Source: Flavobacterium psychrophilum (GTDB lineage: Bacteria; Bacteroidota; Bacteroidia; Flavobacteriales; Flavobacteriaceae). Taken from it: a DNA stretch of 64,000 nt. How positions within the stretch are numbered: position 1 is the first letter of the stretch; every line of letters starts with the position of its first letter. This document shows, in pieces, positions 43,821-53,015 of the stretch. The notes below the pieces were generated by a model. That model was not told the origin of the DNA. It made no database searches and saw nothing but the letters and a program-made list of their open reading frames with translations. The stretch lies in contig CALPPS020000001.1 in assembly GCA_943325515.2 (NCBI GenBank), forward strand, positions 1-64,000, in the 5' to 3' direction. The translations under genes and the position numbers were made by a program.

Positions 43821-44591
43821 ATGGCAGAAGATAAAAAGGAACTTAAATTAGCAGTACTTATTGATGCTGATAATGTTCCATATAGTAATATCAAAGGAAT
43901 GTTGGAGGAGATTGCTAAGTATGGAACTCCAACCACCAAAAGAATTTATGCCGATTGGACAAAGCCCAATGCCAATGGATGGAAATCTGTTTTGCTAGAG
44001 CATGCTATTACACCCATTCAACAATATAGTTATACCACCGGTAAAAACTCCTCTGACTCTGCATTAATTATTGATGCAATGGATTTGTTATATTCTGATA
44101 AAGTTGATGGTTTTTGTATCGTTTCTAGTGATTCTGATTTTACAAGATTGGCAATAAGATTGAGAGAATCAGGAATGAAAGTCATTGGGATAGGAGAGAA
44201 GAAGACACCAAATGCTTTTATAGTGTCATGTGATAGGTTTATTTATATAGAAGTTCTTGAGGGTAATGTGAAAAAGAAAACAACAAAACCAACTTCAACA
44301 ACAGATTCTAAAAAATCAGTTGAAAAAGAAGTTAACAATAAAATTGACATCACAACTATTGAACTCATCGAAGCAACCCTTGATGCTATTGGAGATGAGG
44401 ATGGTTGGGCTTTTCTTGGTGATGTTGGTAATTTAATTGTTAAAAAGAAACCAGAATTTGACCCTAGAAATTATGGTTTTACTAAATTAACACCTATGTT
44501 AAAATCGCTAAAAGATATTATCGAAATTGATGAAAGAGAGTCGGATAAAAAAGGAATTAAACATGTTTTTGTTAGATTAAGATTAAGCTAA
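43821..44591 (+). CDS. NYN-domain RNase-like protein with OST-HTH/LOTUS domain
   Basis: The 256-residue protein has an N-terminal NYN (PIN-like) domain (about 8-145) with conserved acidic residues in LIDADNVPYSN, SDSALIIDAMDLLYSD and VSSDSDFTRLAIRLRE. A short linker is followed by an OST-HTH/LOTUS domain (about 178-255; EDGWAFLGDVGNLIVKKKPEFDPRNYG in two parts). NYN-LOTUS proteins are predicted to cleave or bind structured RNA. It precedes rdgB by 10 bases on the same strand. Confidence 0.9.
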   Translation: MAEDKKELKLAVLIDADNVPYSNIKGMLEEIAKYGTPTTKRIYADWTKPNANGWKSVLLEHAITPIQQYSYTTGKNSSDSALIIDAMDLLYSDKVDGFCIVSSDSDFTRLAIRLRESGMKVIGIGEKKTPNAFIVSCDRFIYIEVLEGNVKKKTTKPTSTTDSKKSVEKEVNNKIDITTIELIEATLDAIGDEDGWAFLGDVGNLIVKKKPEFDPRNYGFTKLTPMLKSLKDIIEIDERESDKKGIKHVFVRLRLS

Positions 44592-44601
44592 AATAATTTT
44601 T

Positions 44602-45171
44602 ATGCAACTAGTATTTGCTTCCAATAACATAAACAAAATCAAAGAAATACAGCTTTTACTTCCTTCAAAAATTCAAGTTATAAGTTTAAAAGATATAGGT
44701 TGTTTTGAAGAAATTCCAGAAACAGCGGATACTATTAAAGGCAATGCCATGCAAAAAGCCAATTATATTACCGAAAAATTTGGTTACAACTGTTTTGCAG
44801 ATGATACAGGACTTGAGGTTGAAGCACTCAATGGCGAACCAGGCGTTTATTCGGCAAGATATGCTGGTGAGCAAAGAGATGCTAATGACAATATGGACAA
44901 ATTATTGGCTAATCTTGATGGTAAAACCAATAGAAATGCACAATTTAAAACGGTTATAGCATTAAATCTTGACGGAAATCAACAGCTTTTTACAGGAATC
45001 ATCAACGGAAAAATTATCGAAGAAAAAATAGGTACGAACGGTTTCGGTTATGATCCAATATTTATAGCTGATGGGTACTCTAAAACCTTTGCCGAATTGA
45101 CTTTAGAAGAAAAATCAAAAATTAGTCATCGTGGTTTGGCTGTGAAGCAATTGGTTGATTTTTTAAAATAA
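44602..45171 (+). CDS. rdgB: non-canonical purine NTP pyrophosphatase (RdgB/HAM1)
   Basis: The 189-residue enzyme hydrolyses ITP, dITP and XTP to monophosphates, keeping deaminated purines out of nucleic acids. The signature residues are intact: LVFASNNINKIKEI (2-15), DDTGLEVEALNGEPGVYSAR (split) and GFGYDPIF. It sits 10 bases after the NYN-LOTUS gene and is probably cotranscribed with it. Confidence 0.95.
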   Translation: MQLVFASNNINKIKEIQLLLPSKIQVISLKDIGCFEEIPETADTIKGNAMQKANYITEKFGYNCFADDTGLEVEALNGEPGVYSARYAGEQRDANDNMDKLLANLDGKTNRNAQFKTVIALNLDGNQQLFTGIINGKIIEEKIGTNGFGYDPIFIADGYSKTFAELTLEEKSKISHRGLAVKQLVDFLK

Positions 45172-45173
45172 AA

Positions 45174-45244
45174 ATGGAAGATAGAAGTAGGAAAAAGGAA
45201 GTTTTTGTGTGAAATATTAACTTCTTTTCCTTGGTATCTTCCAT
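45174..45244. repeat. low-complexity inverted repeat (ATGGAAGAT / ATCTTCCAT)
   Basis: The purine-rich run AAAATGGAAGATAGAAG (from 45171) is mirrored at 45235-45251 by TATCTTCCATCTTCTAT; the exact arms are 45174-45182 and 45236-45244. The spacer is also purine/pyrimidine biased. It follows rdgB immediately and may act as a terminator-like hairpin or be the product of repeat expansion. Confidence 0.6.
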
Positions 45245-45327
45245 CTTCTATTCTTACATCTCCTGACCAAAACATAATGCGCTGATTATCAAAACCAAAC
45301 AAATTAGTTTTTACGGTATATAAAACA

Positions 45328-45335
45328 TACCTTTG
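45328..45335 (+). promoter_or_regulatory. -7 box of the DEAD-box helicase promoter
   Basis: TACCTTTG matches TAnnTTTG exactly, 21 bases before the ATG at 45357. This supports starting the helicase at 45357 rather than at the TTG at 45333, which lies inside the box. Confidence 0.5.
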
Positions 45336-45356
45336 CACCAAATTTTAAAATACAAT

Positions 45357-47294
45357 ATGAATAAATTTGAACAATTAGGTCTGAATGAGTCGTTACTGCT
45401 GGCGATCAAAGATCTAGGATTTGAGAATCCGTCAGAAGTGCAAGAAAAAGCGATTCCAGTACTATTGGAACAAAACACAGACTTAGTCGCATTAGCACAA
45501 ACAGGTACAGGTAAAACGGCAGCTTTTGGTTTTCCGCTAATTCAAAAATTAGATGCTGAAGACAGAAGTACACAAGCATTAATTTTATCACCAACGCGAG
45601 AGCTTTGCTTACAAATCACCAACGAAATTAAACAATACTCAAAATATGTAAAAGGTTTACATACAGTGGCAGTTTATGGAGGTGCAAGCATTACTGAACA
45701 AGCCCGAGAGATTAAACGTGGAGCACAAATTATTGTGGCAACTCCAGGAAGAATGCAAGACATGATTAATAGAGGTCTTGTTAATATTAAAAATATCAAC
45801 TTTTGTATTCTTGACGAAGCAGATGAGATGTTAAACATGGGATTTTATGAAGATATAGTTTCTATATTATCAGATACTCCAGATGAAAAAAACACTTGGT
45901 TATTCTCAGCCACTATGCCTGCAGAGGTAGCTCGAATTGCAAAAAAATTCATGCATGACCCAGCAGAAGTTACCGTTGGTAGCAAAAATTCTGGTTCGGC
46001 TACAGTTTCTCACGAATTTTATTGTGTTAATGCTCGTGATCGTTATGAAGCTCTAAAACGTCTAGCTGATGCTAATCCAGATATTTTTTCTGTAGTTTTT
46101 TGTAGAACAAAAAGAGATACACAAGCCGTTGCTGAAAAATTAATTGAAGATGGATACAATGCTGCAGCTTTGCACGGAGATTTATCTCAAGCGCAACGTG
46201 ATGGTGTAATGAAATCATTTAGAGGTAGACAAATTCAGATGCTTGTTGCAACAGATGTTGCCGCTCGTGGAATTGACGTTGATAATATCACACACGTAGT
46301 TAACTATCAATTGCCTGATGAAATAGAAACCTATAATCACCGTTCTGGAAGAACAGGAAGAGCAGGAAAATTAGGAACTTCTATCGTAATTATAACTAAA
46401 AGTGAGATTCGTAAGATTTCGTCTATAGAAAGAATTATCCAACAAAAATTTCAAGAAAAAACGATTCCTTCTGGAATGGAAATTTGTGAAATTCAATTGT
46501 TGCACTTAGCTAATAAAATTAAAGATACCGAAGTTGATCACGAAATAGACAACTATCTTCCTGCCATCAACGAAGTACTTGATGGGCTAACTAAAGAAGA
46601 ATTAATCAAGAAAATGGTTTCGGTTGAATTCAACAGATTTATAAATTACTACAAAAAGAAACGGGATTTATCAGGAGAAAAAGGTAGCGAAAGAAGCGAA
46701 AGAAGTTCTGAACCAAGAGAAATTAGAGCTGGTGACCCAGTGCGTTATTTTGTAAATATTGGTTCTAGAGATGATTTTGATTGGATGCAATTAAAAGATT
46801 TCTTAAAAGAAACTCTTGATTTAGGTAAAGATGATGTTTTTAAAGTAGATGTAAAAGAAGGTTTTTCATTCTTTAATACTGATGGAGAGCATACTGACAA
46901 AGTAATGTCTATGCTTAACGGTTTTGATCTAAATGGAAGAAGAATCAACGTTGAAATTTCTAAAAACGATGGTGGAAGCCGTGAAAGACGTGATCACAAT
47001 GGAAGAAGTGGTGGCGGCGATCGTAGGAGTTCTGGCGGATTTGGAGGAAGAAGTTCAACTCCAAGAAGCGGTGGTGGAAGTTTTGGACCAAGAAAAGAAG
47101 GAGGTTTTAGAAGTGATAGAAATTCAGCACCAAGAGAAAGCGGTTTTAGGAGTGATAGAAATGCTACTCCAAAAAGAGAACCTGGGTTATTCCAAAGAGA
47201 AGAAAGAGCACCAAGGCGTTCTGAAGGGAATGGAGAAAAACCTGCTGGACGTTCTTTTGAAGCTGCAAAAAACAGAAGACCAAGAAAAAGTTAA
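45357..47294 (+). CDS. DEAD-box ATP-dependent RNA helicase with DbpA-like RNA-binding and RGG-like tail
   Basis: The product is about 645 residues. It has a Q motif (FENPSEVQEKAIP), Walker A AQTGTGKTAAFGFP, the motif PTREL, DEAD within CILDEADEML, SAT in FSATMP, and HRSGRTGRAGKLG in the second RecA domain. A DbpA/CsdA-type RNA-binding domain (about 460-545) and a Gly/Arg/Ser-rich tail (about 550-645; repeated GGGFRSDRN-like pieces) follow. The family unwinds RNA in ribosome assembly and cold adaptation; DeaD/CsdA is the closest model. I chose the ATG at 45357 because the -7 box covers the upstream TTG. Confidence 0.94.
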   Translation: MNKFEQLGLNESLLLAIKDLGFENPSEVQEKAIPVLLEQNTDLVALAQTGTGKTAAFGFPLIQKLDAEDRSTQALILSPTRELCLQITNEIKQYSKYVKGLHTVAVYGGASITEQAREIKRGAQIIVATPGRMQDMINRGLVNIKNINFCILDEADEMLNMGFYEDIVSILSDTPDEKNTWLFSATMPAEVARIAKKFMHDPAEVTVGSKNSGSATVSHEFYCVNARDRYEALKRLADANPDIFSVVFCRTKRDTQAVAEKLIEDGYNAAALHGDLSQAQRDGVMKSFRGRQIQMLVATDVAARGIDVDNITHVVNYQLPDEIETYNHRSGRTGRAGKLGTSIVIITKSEIRKISSIERIIQQKFQEKTIPSGMEICEIQLLHLANKIKDTEVDHEIDNYLPAINEVLDGLTKEELIKKMVSVEFNRFINYYKKKRDLSGEKGSERSERSSEPREIRAGDPVRYFVNIGSRDDFDWMQLKDFLKETLDLGKDDVFKVDVKEGFSFFNTDGEHTDKVMSMLNGFDLNGRRINVEISKNDGGSRERRDHNGRSGGGDRRSSGGFGGRSSTPRSGGGSFGPRKEGGFRSDRNSAPRESGFRSDRNATPKREPGLFQREERAPRRSEGNGEKPAGRSFEAAKNRRPRKS

Positions 47295-47376
47295 CCTTAA
47301 AAGTTAATTTTGTTCTAATTCTGAATATAAACCGTAAAATATCTTAAAAGAGTTTCATACTTTTAAACCATCAAAA

Positions 47377-48150
47377 ATGGCTATGAGATATTTTACGGTT
47401 TTCTTTTTATTTATATTTTTCCTAAACGCAACTGCACAAGATAAAATAATTGTTCAAAAAGTTACTGGAACTATTATTAATGACAATACTTTGTTACCAG
47501 TAGCCAATGCGAATGTTATTAATATTAATAAAGTAAAAGGCATAGTAACTAATTCTAAAGGCTTTTTTGAATTAGAAGTTAGTGTTAGCGATACGCTACA
47601 TATTTCTCTTTTAGGATATCAATCACTTCGTATTAGGGTCACAAACGATTGGTTAAAAAACGGAACAGCTAAGATACAGTTGACAGAAAAAGCTATTGCG
47701 CTAGAAGAAGTTATTGTTAAAAAATATGATTTAACAGGTTATTTAGAAATAGATTCAAAACTTATTCCTGACAAAGATAACTATCGTTATAGTATTTCTG
47801 GATTACCCGCCGCTTATGAAGCTGGAGAGAGTTCTCCAAACGCCTTTACAAGGGTTTTAGGTTCTATTTTCAATCCAGCTGATATGCTTTATAATTTCTT
47901 TGGAAAAAAACCAACTGAACTCAAAAGGTTGAAATCCATGAAAAAGGATGATACCGTTAGAAATCTATTAGAATCTAAGTTTGATAGAGAGACAATTTCA
48001 GTATTGCTAGGTGTTGATAAAAAAGAAATTGCTGAAATTTTGCAGCGTTGTAATTACTCGGAATCTTTTATTCAAACCGCTAACGATTTGCAAATCATGG
48101 ATGCCATCAGCGAATGCTATGAACAATATAAGGTCTTGAAGAAAAATTAA
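47377..48150 (+). CDS. exported CarboxypepD_reg-like protein
   Basis: The 257-residue protein has a signal peptide (to about 21, NATAQD) and an N-terminal carboxypeptidase-regulatory-like beta-sandwich (about 29-110; TGTIINDNTLLPVANANV, GIVTNSKGFFELEV, ISLLGYQSLRI), the domain that starts TonB-dependent receptors. The C-terminal half is helical and unrecognised, and no barrel follows, so it is a stand-alone periplasmic protein. Its TAA shares the four bases TTAA with the stop of the convergent TIGR02757 gene. Confidence 0.82.
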   Translation: MAMRYFTVFFLFIFFLNATAQDKIIVQKVTGTIINDNTLLPVANANVININKVKGIVTNSKGFFELEVSVSDTLHISLLGYQSLRIRVTNDWLKNGTAKIQLTEKAIALEEVIVKKYDLTGYLEIDSKLIPDKDNYRYSISGLPAAYEAGESSPNAFTRVLGSIFNPADMLYNFFGKKPTELKRLKSMKKDDTVRNLLESKFDRETISVLLGVDKKEIAEILQRCNYSESFIQTANDLQIMDAISECYEQYKVLKKN

Positions 48151-48911
48151 AAATCTTCGAAAACTCCTAAGCCAAATAATGCAAAATCATATTTAACCGG
48201 GTCAGTAGAGTCCATTTTTCGCAGCGCAATGTCAAGTTCAGCAAGAGCTTTACCATCATTTTGTTTTCTTTTAAGTAATCCTAGTTTGCGTGCCACATTT
48301 CCTGAGTGAACGTCTAAAGGGCAAGATAAAGCCGCAGGAGAAATACTCTTCCAAATACCTAAATCAACACCTTTATTATCTTGTCGCACCATCCAGCGTA
48401 AAAACATATTGATCCTTTTAGCTGCTGAACCTTGCATTGGATCCGAAATATGCTTCGTTGTTCTTTGTTGGTGGGCCACTTCAAAAAAAACTTTTTTAAA
48501 AGCTGCTATTGCTGGCTGCATGGTAGTACTTTGCTGGTGTTTAGTAAAACTATTTTCCAATCCGCCATGAATTAAGTATAATTGTTGTAAGGCAATAATA
48601 AAAGTTTTGAAATCAATGCTGTTAAACGTTCGGTGCACAAATGGCTCTAGAACTTCCAAGTGATATTCCTTGTGATTCATTACAAAATCAAATGGAGAAT
48701 TACCCATCAAATCCATCATCCGTTTTGCATTATTGATAATCATTTTACGATTTCCCCATGCAATTGTAGCAGTAAGAAATCCAGCAATTTCAACATCTTC
48801 TTTTAATGAAAACCAATGTGGTATTTGTATTGGGTCGCTTTCTATAAAATTTGGATTATTATATATTGAAACCTTTTCATCTAAGAATTCTTTGAGCTCA
48901 GTTTTATTCAT
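48147..48911 (-). CDS. TIGR02757/DUF2400 family protein
   Basis: The 254-residue, helical, cytoplasmic protein is recognised by GFLTATIAWGNRKMIINNAK (about 43-62), PFVHRTFNS and the C-terminal CPLDVHSGNVARKLGLL and DPVKYDFALFGLGV. The family is widespread in Bacteroidota and some pathogens and has no established function; its conserved HhH-like region suggests nucleic-acid binding. It overlaps the upstream membrane-protein gene by 8 bases, so it is the third gene of a coupled operon. Confidence 0.85.
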   Translation of the reverse strand: MNKTELKEFLDEKVSIYNNPNFIESDPIQIPHWFSLKEDVEIAGFLTATIAWGNRKMIINNAKRMMDLMGNSPFDFVMNHKEYHLEVLEPFVHRTFNSIDFKTFIIALQQLYLIHGGLENSFTKHQQSTTMQPAIAAFKKVFFEVAHQQRTTKHISDPMQGSAAKRINMFLRWMVRQDNKGVDLGIWKSISPAALSCPLDVHSGNVARKLGLLKRKQNDGKALAELDIALRKMDSTDPVKYDFALFGLGVFEDF

Positions 48912-50586
48912 TTTGAATTATTTTTTGAGAGTAAAAACCATCACCCAAATTAGTACCACGCATTTGTGGAAACACATGAAAATTAGTTTCAAAATAGTTC
49001 AATTGTTCTTCGTTTATACAAGGTAATTTACCATTGCCAGTTATCCAAAAGAAAATAGGTTTATTGGGAGAGTAATACTTCATATTACCTATGAGTAGGG
49101 ATAAATATTTTTGATTTAGCTTTGAATTTGGTTCTGGAGTAAGATAATTTTTCAACTGGAAGGTATTGTTAGTTGTCATCGATTTATTATCGGTAAGTGT
49201 ACTGAAAGATATAGGAACTAATATCAATATAGCTACCAATGTTAAGCTGGCGCTAAGTATTCCAATTATCAGTTTATTATTATTTAAAATAGATGCAAGT
49301 AATAATAATGAAAAGAAAAGTGAAAAATAAACATAAAAACGGTACTGTGGAGAACTAAAGACTAGTAAAAATAGTAGTAAAATAAAAAGGAAATAAATAC
49401 TGCTAATATTTTGTTTTTTATATTTTTTTAAGATAACAAAAGGTGAAACAATTACAATAAATAATGTTGCTATTCCAATAATGCTGTCTATTCCATTGCT
49501 GAAAAAATACTTTTTTAATATTTCTATTATTGATGCATTATCAAGAGTGCCAAAAGGCATATAAAACGAATGCATCATGTCTTGACTAAAAAAAAACGAC
49601 ATGATTTCTTTGGGTACTCCATAATTTATTTCAGGTAAAGTAATAAATGTCAATGGAAAAAGAGGATAACCTGTCAGTATACTGTTTTTCAATAGTAATA
49701 TGACTAACGTAACTCCAACAATAATGCTATAACTAGTCAATTTGTTTTTAAGCTCTTTATAATTTTTAAACAACAATAGAATAGGAAGCAATAAAAGAAC
49801 AATAGCGGTAATCTTGACATAGACCAGAAATACTGATATTGCACTAATTATAATAAAATCTTCTCTTTCTAAATAAAGACTAAACAATATAATTCCAAAA
49901 ACATAAACTGGAAAATCAGGAGAGGGTGCACTGATGAATTGAAATAGGAAAACATAGGATAATGGCAATAATCCAAATACTAAATCCAAACGATTATTAG
50001 TTGAAAAATAGGAGTCAAGCTTTTGAAAAGCCCAATAATTTACTAATATAAAACAGCAACCATTCAAATCATTAAATCGATCATAGAGAAAAGAAAAACT
50101 ATAGACACTTTGTGCAATATGCCACCCACTGGTTTGACCAAAAAACAAATGAAGATTTGCTAAACCGGGGACAAAGCCATATTCGTTCAACCATTTTATA
50201 GTTTGAATGTAATAGGTTTCATTATCTATGATGAATGGTAATGCGGCACTTTGTGCCAATATTAAAACATTACTTAGAATAAATAGTAATTTTACTGGAA
50301 ACAAAAAATCAACAAACTGTATTTTAGCTTTTCTGAAAATTAAAAAGAATTGTTCTTTATTCTTATTTATTATTAAAAATGAAAAAACTAATAGTGTAAT
50401 GTTGAACACAAGATTTAAAGGTCCAAATAGGGCAAAAAAACTAGCAGATATTGTAATAAAAAATAATCCCAAGATGGAAGTTATAACAATGTCTTTTACT
50501 TGTAATCGAAATAATTTCATGAAACCTATTCCAAAAGCAATAGCAGTAAAGAGTATGTAGAGCCAACTAAGAAGAATAAGCATCAT
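48904..50586 (-). CDS. large polytopic membrane protein (LIC_10190-like)
   Basis: The 560-residue protein has about 12-14 hydrophobic helices and a C-terminal soluble part (about 480-560). The topology and motifs such as DNETYYIQTIKWLNEYGFVPG and SAPSPDFPVYVFGIILFSLY (in two parts) resemble GT-C-type glycosyltransferases and the LIC_10190 membrane protein family. An acidic residue in an early loop (DNETYY) would suit a GT-C active site. A lipid-linked sugar transferase role is possible but unproven. It starts 4 bases after the ABC ATPase stop and overlaps the next gene by 8 bases. Confidence 0.7.
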   Translation of the reverse strand: MMLILLSWLYILFTAIAFGIGFMKLFRLQVKDIVITSILGLFFITISASFFALFGPLNLVFNITLLVFSFLIINKNKEQFFLIFRKAKIQFVDFLFPVKLLFILSNVLILAQSAALPFIIDNETYYIQTIKWLNEYGFVPGLANLHLFFGQTSGWHIAQSVYSFSFLYDRFNDLNGCCFILVNYWAFQKLDSYFSTNNRLDLVFGLLPLSYVFLFQFISAPSPDFPVYVFGIILFSLYLEREDFIIISAISVFLVYVKITAIVLLLLPILLLFKNYKELKNKLTSYSIIVGVTLVILLLKNSILTGYPLFPLTFITLPEINYGVPKEIMSFFFSQDMMHSFYMPFGTLDNASIIEILKKYFFSNGIDSIIGIATLFIVIVSPFVILKKYKKQNISSIYFLFILLLFLLVFSSPQYRFYVYFSLFFSLLLLASILNNNKLIIGILSASLTLVAILILVPISFSTLTDNKSMTTNNTFQLKNYLTPEPNSKLNQKYLSLLIGNMKYYSPNKPIFFWITGNGKLPCINEEQLNYFETNFHVFPQMRGTNLGDGFYSQKIIQNE

Positions 50587-50590
50587 AAAA

Positions 50591-51250
50591 TCAAACTATT
50601 AAACCATCTTTCATAACTAATTTTCTATCAGCCATGTTTGCCAATTCTTCGTTATGGGTAACAATAACGAAGGTTTGTCCAAATTCTTCTCTGAGTTTAA
50701 AGAATAATTGATGCAAATTTTCTGCCGAAGTAGTATCTAAGTTTCCTGAAGGCTCATCAGCAAAAATAACAGCAGGTTTGTTAATCAATGCTCGGGCAAC
50801 AGCTACGCGTTGTTGTTCACCACCAGAGAGTTCATTGGGCTTATGATGACTTCTTTGGGTAAGCCCTAGATAATCCAATAATCGTTTGGCTTCAGTTTCT
50901 GTTTCTATTTTTCCTTTTCCAGCAATATAGGCAGGAATACATATATTTTCTAAAGCAGTAAATTCGGGTAGTAGTTGGTGAAATTGAAAGATGAATCCTA
51001 AATGTAAATTTCTGAATTTAGACAGAACTTTGTCTTTCATATTCAATAAGTTTTCTCCATTTATCTCAAGAACTGTATCATTTGATTTTTTTGGATTATC
51101 GAGTGTACCAAGAATTTGCAACAGTGAAGTTTTTCCTGCACCAGAAGCACCAACAATAGATACAATTTCTCCTTTTTGAATATGTAAATCTACGCCTTTT
51201 AACACATGTAATGTGTTGTAATATTTATGAATGTTTTTGGCAGTAATCAT
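50591..51250 (-). CDS. LolD/MacB-type ABC transporter ATP-binding protein
   Basis: The 219-residue protein has Walker [10 protein letters not shown] (about 33-41), Q-loop [12 protein letters not shown], signature [15 protein letters not shown], Walker [14 protein letters not shown] and the H-loop VTHNEE. Sequence and size fit the LolD-MacB-FtsE group (lipoprotein release or efflux). Its permease is not adjacent, which is common for LolD in Bacteroidota, but the tight link to a polytopic membrane protein is notable. It is the first gene of the minus-strand operon. Confidence 0.9.
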   Translation of the reverse strand: MITAKNIHKYYNTLHVLKGVDLHIQKGEIVSIVGASGAGKTSLLQILGTLDNPKKSNDTVLEINGENLLNMKDKVLSKFRNLHLGFIFQFHQLLPEFTALENICIPAYIAGKGKIETETEAKRLLDYLGLTQRSHHKPNELSGGEQQRVAVARALINKPAVIFADEPSGNLDTTSAENLHQLFFKLREEFGQTFVIVTHNEELANMADRKLVMKDGLIV

Positions 51251-51368
51251 TGATCGAATTTTTCACAAAGTAACAAAGTATTTTCTTTTATTACTTCATA
51301 TCATTTTTTTTTATGATCGAATAAATAATAAAGTTTTATCAATCAAATTTATTTGTTTAATAATTAAC

Positions 51369-51376
51369 TACATTTG
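51369..51376 (+). promoter_or_regulatory. -7 box of the folE promoter
   Basis: TACATTTG matches TAnnTTTG exactly, 22 bases before the folE ATG. A TTTG at 51352-51355 is only 13 bases upstream, shorter than usual for -33. Confidence 0.4.
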
Positions 51377-51398
51377 TTAAACAAAAATATTAATTCTT

Positions 51399-52070
51399 AT
51401 GAACAAATCCATTGAAAAAGAATTATTTGAACTGATAGGTGACAATCATCAAATGACTTCTGCAGAAACACCATTGCGTCCAGACGCTTTTATTAAAACT
51501 GATGAGCAAAAGATGAATACCATCGAAAAACATTTTCATGCCATCATGGAGGAAATGGGTTTAGATATGACTGATGATAGCTTGAAAGGAACACCGCACA
51601 GAGTTTCAAAAATGTTTATAAAAGAAATATTTTCAGGATTAAATCCTGCTAATAAACCAAAAATTTCTGTTTTTGATAATTCGTATCATTATGATAAAAT
51701 GTTGGTAGAAGCTGATATAAGTTTCAATTCTACTTGTGAACATCATTTTTTACCAATTATTGGTAAAGCCCATATTGGCTATGTTTCTAGTGGAAAAGTT
51801 ATTGGACTGTCTAAATTAAATAGAATTGTAGATTACTATTCAAGAAGACCACAAGTGCAAGAACGTTTGATTATGCAAATCTTCAATGAGTTGAAAACAG
51901 TTCTAGAAACAGACAATGTTTTAGTAGTTATGGAAGCAAAACATTTGTGTGTATCAAGTAGAGGGATTCAAGATGAAAGCAGTTATACATCAACCATTCA
52001 ATATGGAGGAATTTTTAATGAAAAAGAAAATAGAAATGACTTCTTTAGTTTAATAAGGAAAGAAAAATAA
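51399..52070 (+). CDS. folE: GTP cyclohydrolase I
   Basis: The 223-residue enzyme converts GTP to 7,8-dihydroneopterin triphosphate, the first step to folate and pterins. The zinc and active-site segments are present: FNSTCEHHFLPIIGKAHIGY (Cys and His ligands), KVIGLSKLNRIVDYYSRRPQ and AKHLCVSSRGI with the second Cys. The N-terminal 35 residues are a variable extension. It is monocistronic and ends in a hairpin terminator. Confidence 0.96.
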   Translation: MNKSIEKELFELIGDNHQMTSAETPLRPDAFIKTDEQKMNTIEKHFHAIMEEMGLDMTDDSLKGTPHRVSKMFIKEIFSGLNPANKPKISVFDNSYHYDKMLVEADISFNSTCEHHFLPIIGKAHIGYVSSGKVIGLSKLNRIVDYYSRRPQVQERLIMQIFNELKTVLETDNVLVVMEAKHLCVSSRGIQDESSYTSTIQYGGIFNEKENRNDFFSLIRKEK

Positions 52071-52101
52071 ATCTAGTTTTTGATTGCAAATTTTTTAGAT
52101 G

Positions 52102-52133
52102 AAAGTCTCTAGTAATTATTTATTAGAGACTTT
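52102..52133. terminator. bidirectional terminator after folE
   Basis: Arms AAAGTCTCTA and TAGAGACTTT enclose an AT-rich loop and are followed by CTCCTTTTTT. It overlaps the last codons and stop of the convergent DUF6787 gene. Confidence 0.75.
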
Positions 52134-52440
52134 CTCCTTTTTTAAATAAGAAGCCAAAGCCGCAACTTTTCAAGAGTTTTTTTTCAAATGCCCAAAAAAA
52201 AGTAAACTGCCCAAAGATAAATCCGAAACACACCAATAATAATTGGTAGACTGGAAATATTAAAAAAATGTATAAAGGAAAATAAACCCAATTCGAAACC
52301 ATTCCTTTTTCAACACCTATACTAAAAAGAATTGGTTTTGATAAGTATGCAGCGGTAGAACCTGTAATAGCAAAAACAACGATTATGACAAATACTTGCC
52401 AATTCGATTTGATATTCCAACGTTCTTTAAAACTTGCCAT
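52123..52440 (-). CDS. DUF6787 membrane protein
   Basis: The 105-residue protein begins MASFKERWNIKSNWQVFVII and has two hydrophobic helices (about 15-32 and 50-80) and a C-terminal basic segment (KKLLKSCGFGFLFKKG). This matches the small flavobacterial DUF6787 family as I remember it (RWNI.SN...IVFAITGS). Function unknown; it is probably in the inner membrane. Its 3' end overlaps the terminator shared with folE. Confidence 0.75.
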   Translation of the reverse strand: MASFKERWNIKSNWQVFVIIVVFAITGSTAAYLSKPILFSIGVEKGMVSNWVYFPLYIFLIFPVYQLLLVCFGFIFGQFTFFWAFEKKLLKSCGFGFLFKKGESL

Positions 52441-52641
52441 TATAAATATTTATACAAATATAGTAGTTTATGGATAAGGTACAAATCCACCAAGTTTTTG
52501 ATTGTTACTGATTTGGAAGTAAACCAAATAATTAAAAATCAAATAATTCACTTCATAGCCATAATGGATATTTCTATCATAATTAATGTGCATTTCATAC
52601 AAATCGCTACTATATAATTGTGGTTGATTAACTCTGCTATT

Positions 52642-52902
52642 CTATTCGGAAACCCAAAAAAGGTTTTTGTTTTCTAAATACGATACATTATAAAATCCCC
52701 TAGGTTTAGATTTAGAAGCTAACCAAGTACTAAATCCAGTATCAATAATAATTACTTCATATTCCAAACTATCGTTAGCAATTCTAACTGTATCAGAAAC
52801 TGTTTTTTTTGTTTGATACTTATCCTTATTTAATACCGTTTTTGTATTATTACAAGAAATAATAGCAACGATTGACAGAAATAGTATCAATATATATTTC
52901 AT
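52642..52902 (-). CDS. DUF6146 lipoprotein
   Basis: The 86-residue protein starts at the ATG at 52900-52902, which opens a lipoprotein signal with lipobox AIISC; longer starts add a basic, unlikely leader. The C-terminal half (YEVIIIDTGFSTWLASKSKP, RGFYNVSYLENKN) matches the DUF6146 family of Flavobacteriaceae. It is likely anchored on the periplasmic side. Function unknown. It lies downstream of the serA terminator on the same strand. Confidence 0.75.
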   Translation of the reverse strand: MKYILILFLSIVAIISCNNTKTVLNKDKYQTKKTVSDTVRIANDSLEYEVIIIDTGFSTWLASKSKPRGFYNVSYLENKNLFWVSE

Positions 52903-52971
52903 ATATCCTCTGTTTGTTTGCCATAAAGTTACTAAAAAGACCTTGCTGTATTTTAATTTTAACATAAAAAA

Positions 52972-52993
52972 AACCACGCTAAAAAACGTGGTT
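52972..52993 (-). terminator. rho-independent terminator of serA
   Basis: The arms AACCACG and CGTGGTT enclose an A-rich loop; on the minus strand the hairpin is followed by a run of Ts. It lies 23 bases after the serA stop. Confidence 0.8.
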
Positions 52994-53015
52994 GAATTAT
53001 AATAAAAATTTTTAC

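Noticed and set aside
45126-45341. 71-residue minus-strand frame after rdgB
   Set aside because: It runs through the low-complexity inverted repeat and over the helicase promoter; it has no recognisable domain, though a fossil cannot be excluded.
52396-52617. 73-residue plus-strand frame upstream of the DUF6787 gene
   Set aside because: It overlaps the 5' end of DUF6787 antisense and is Ile/Asn-rich noise in AT-rich intergenic DNA.
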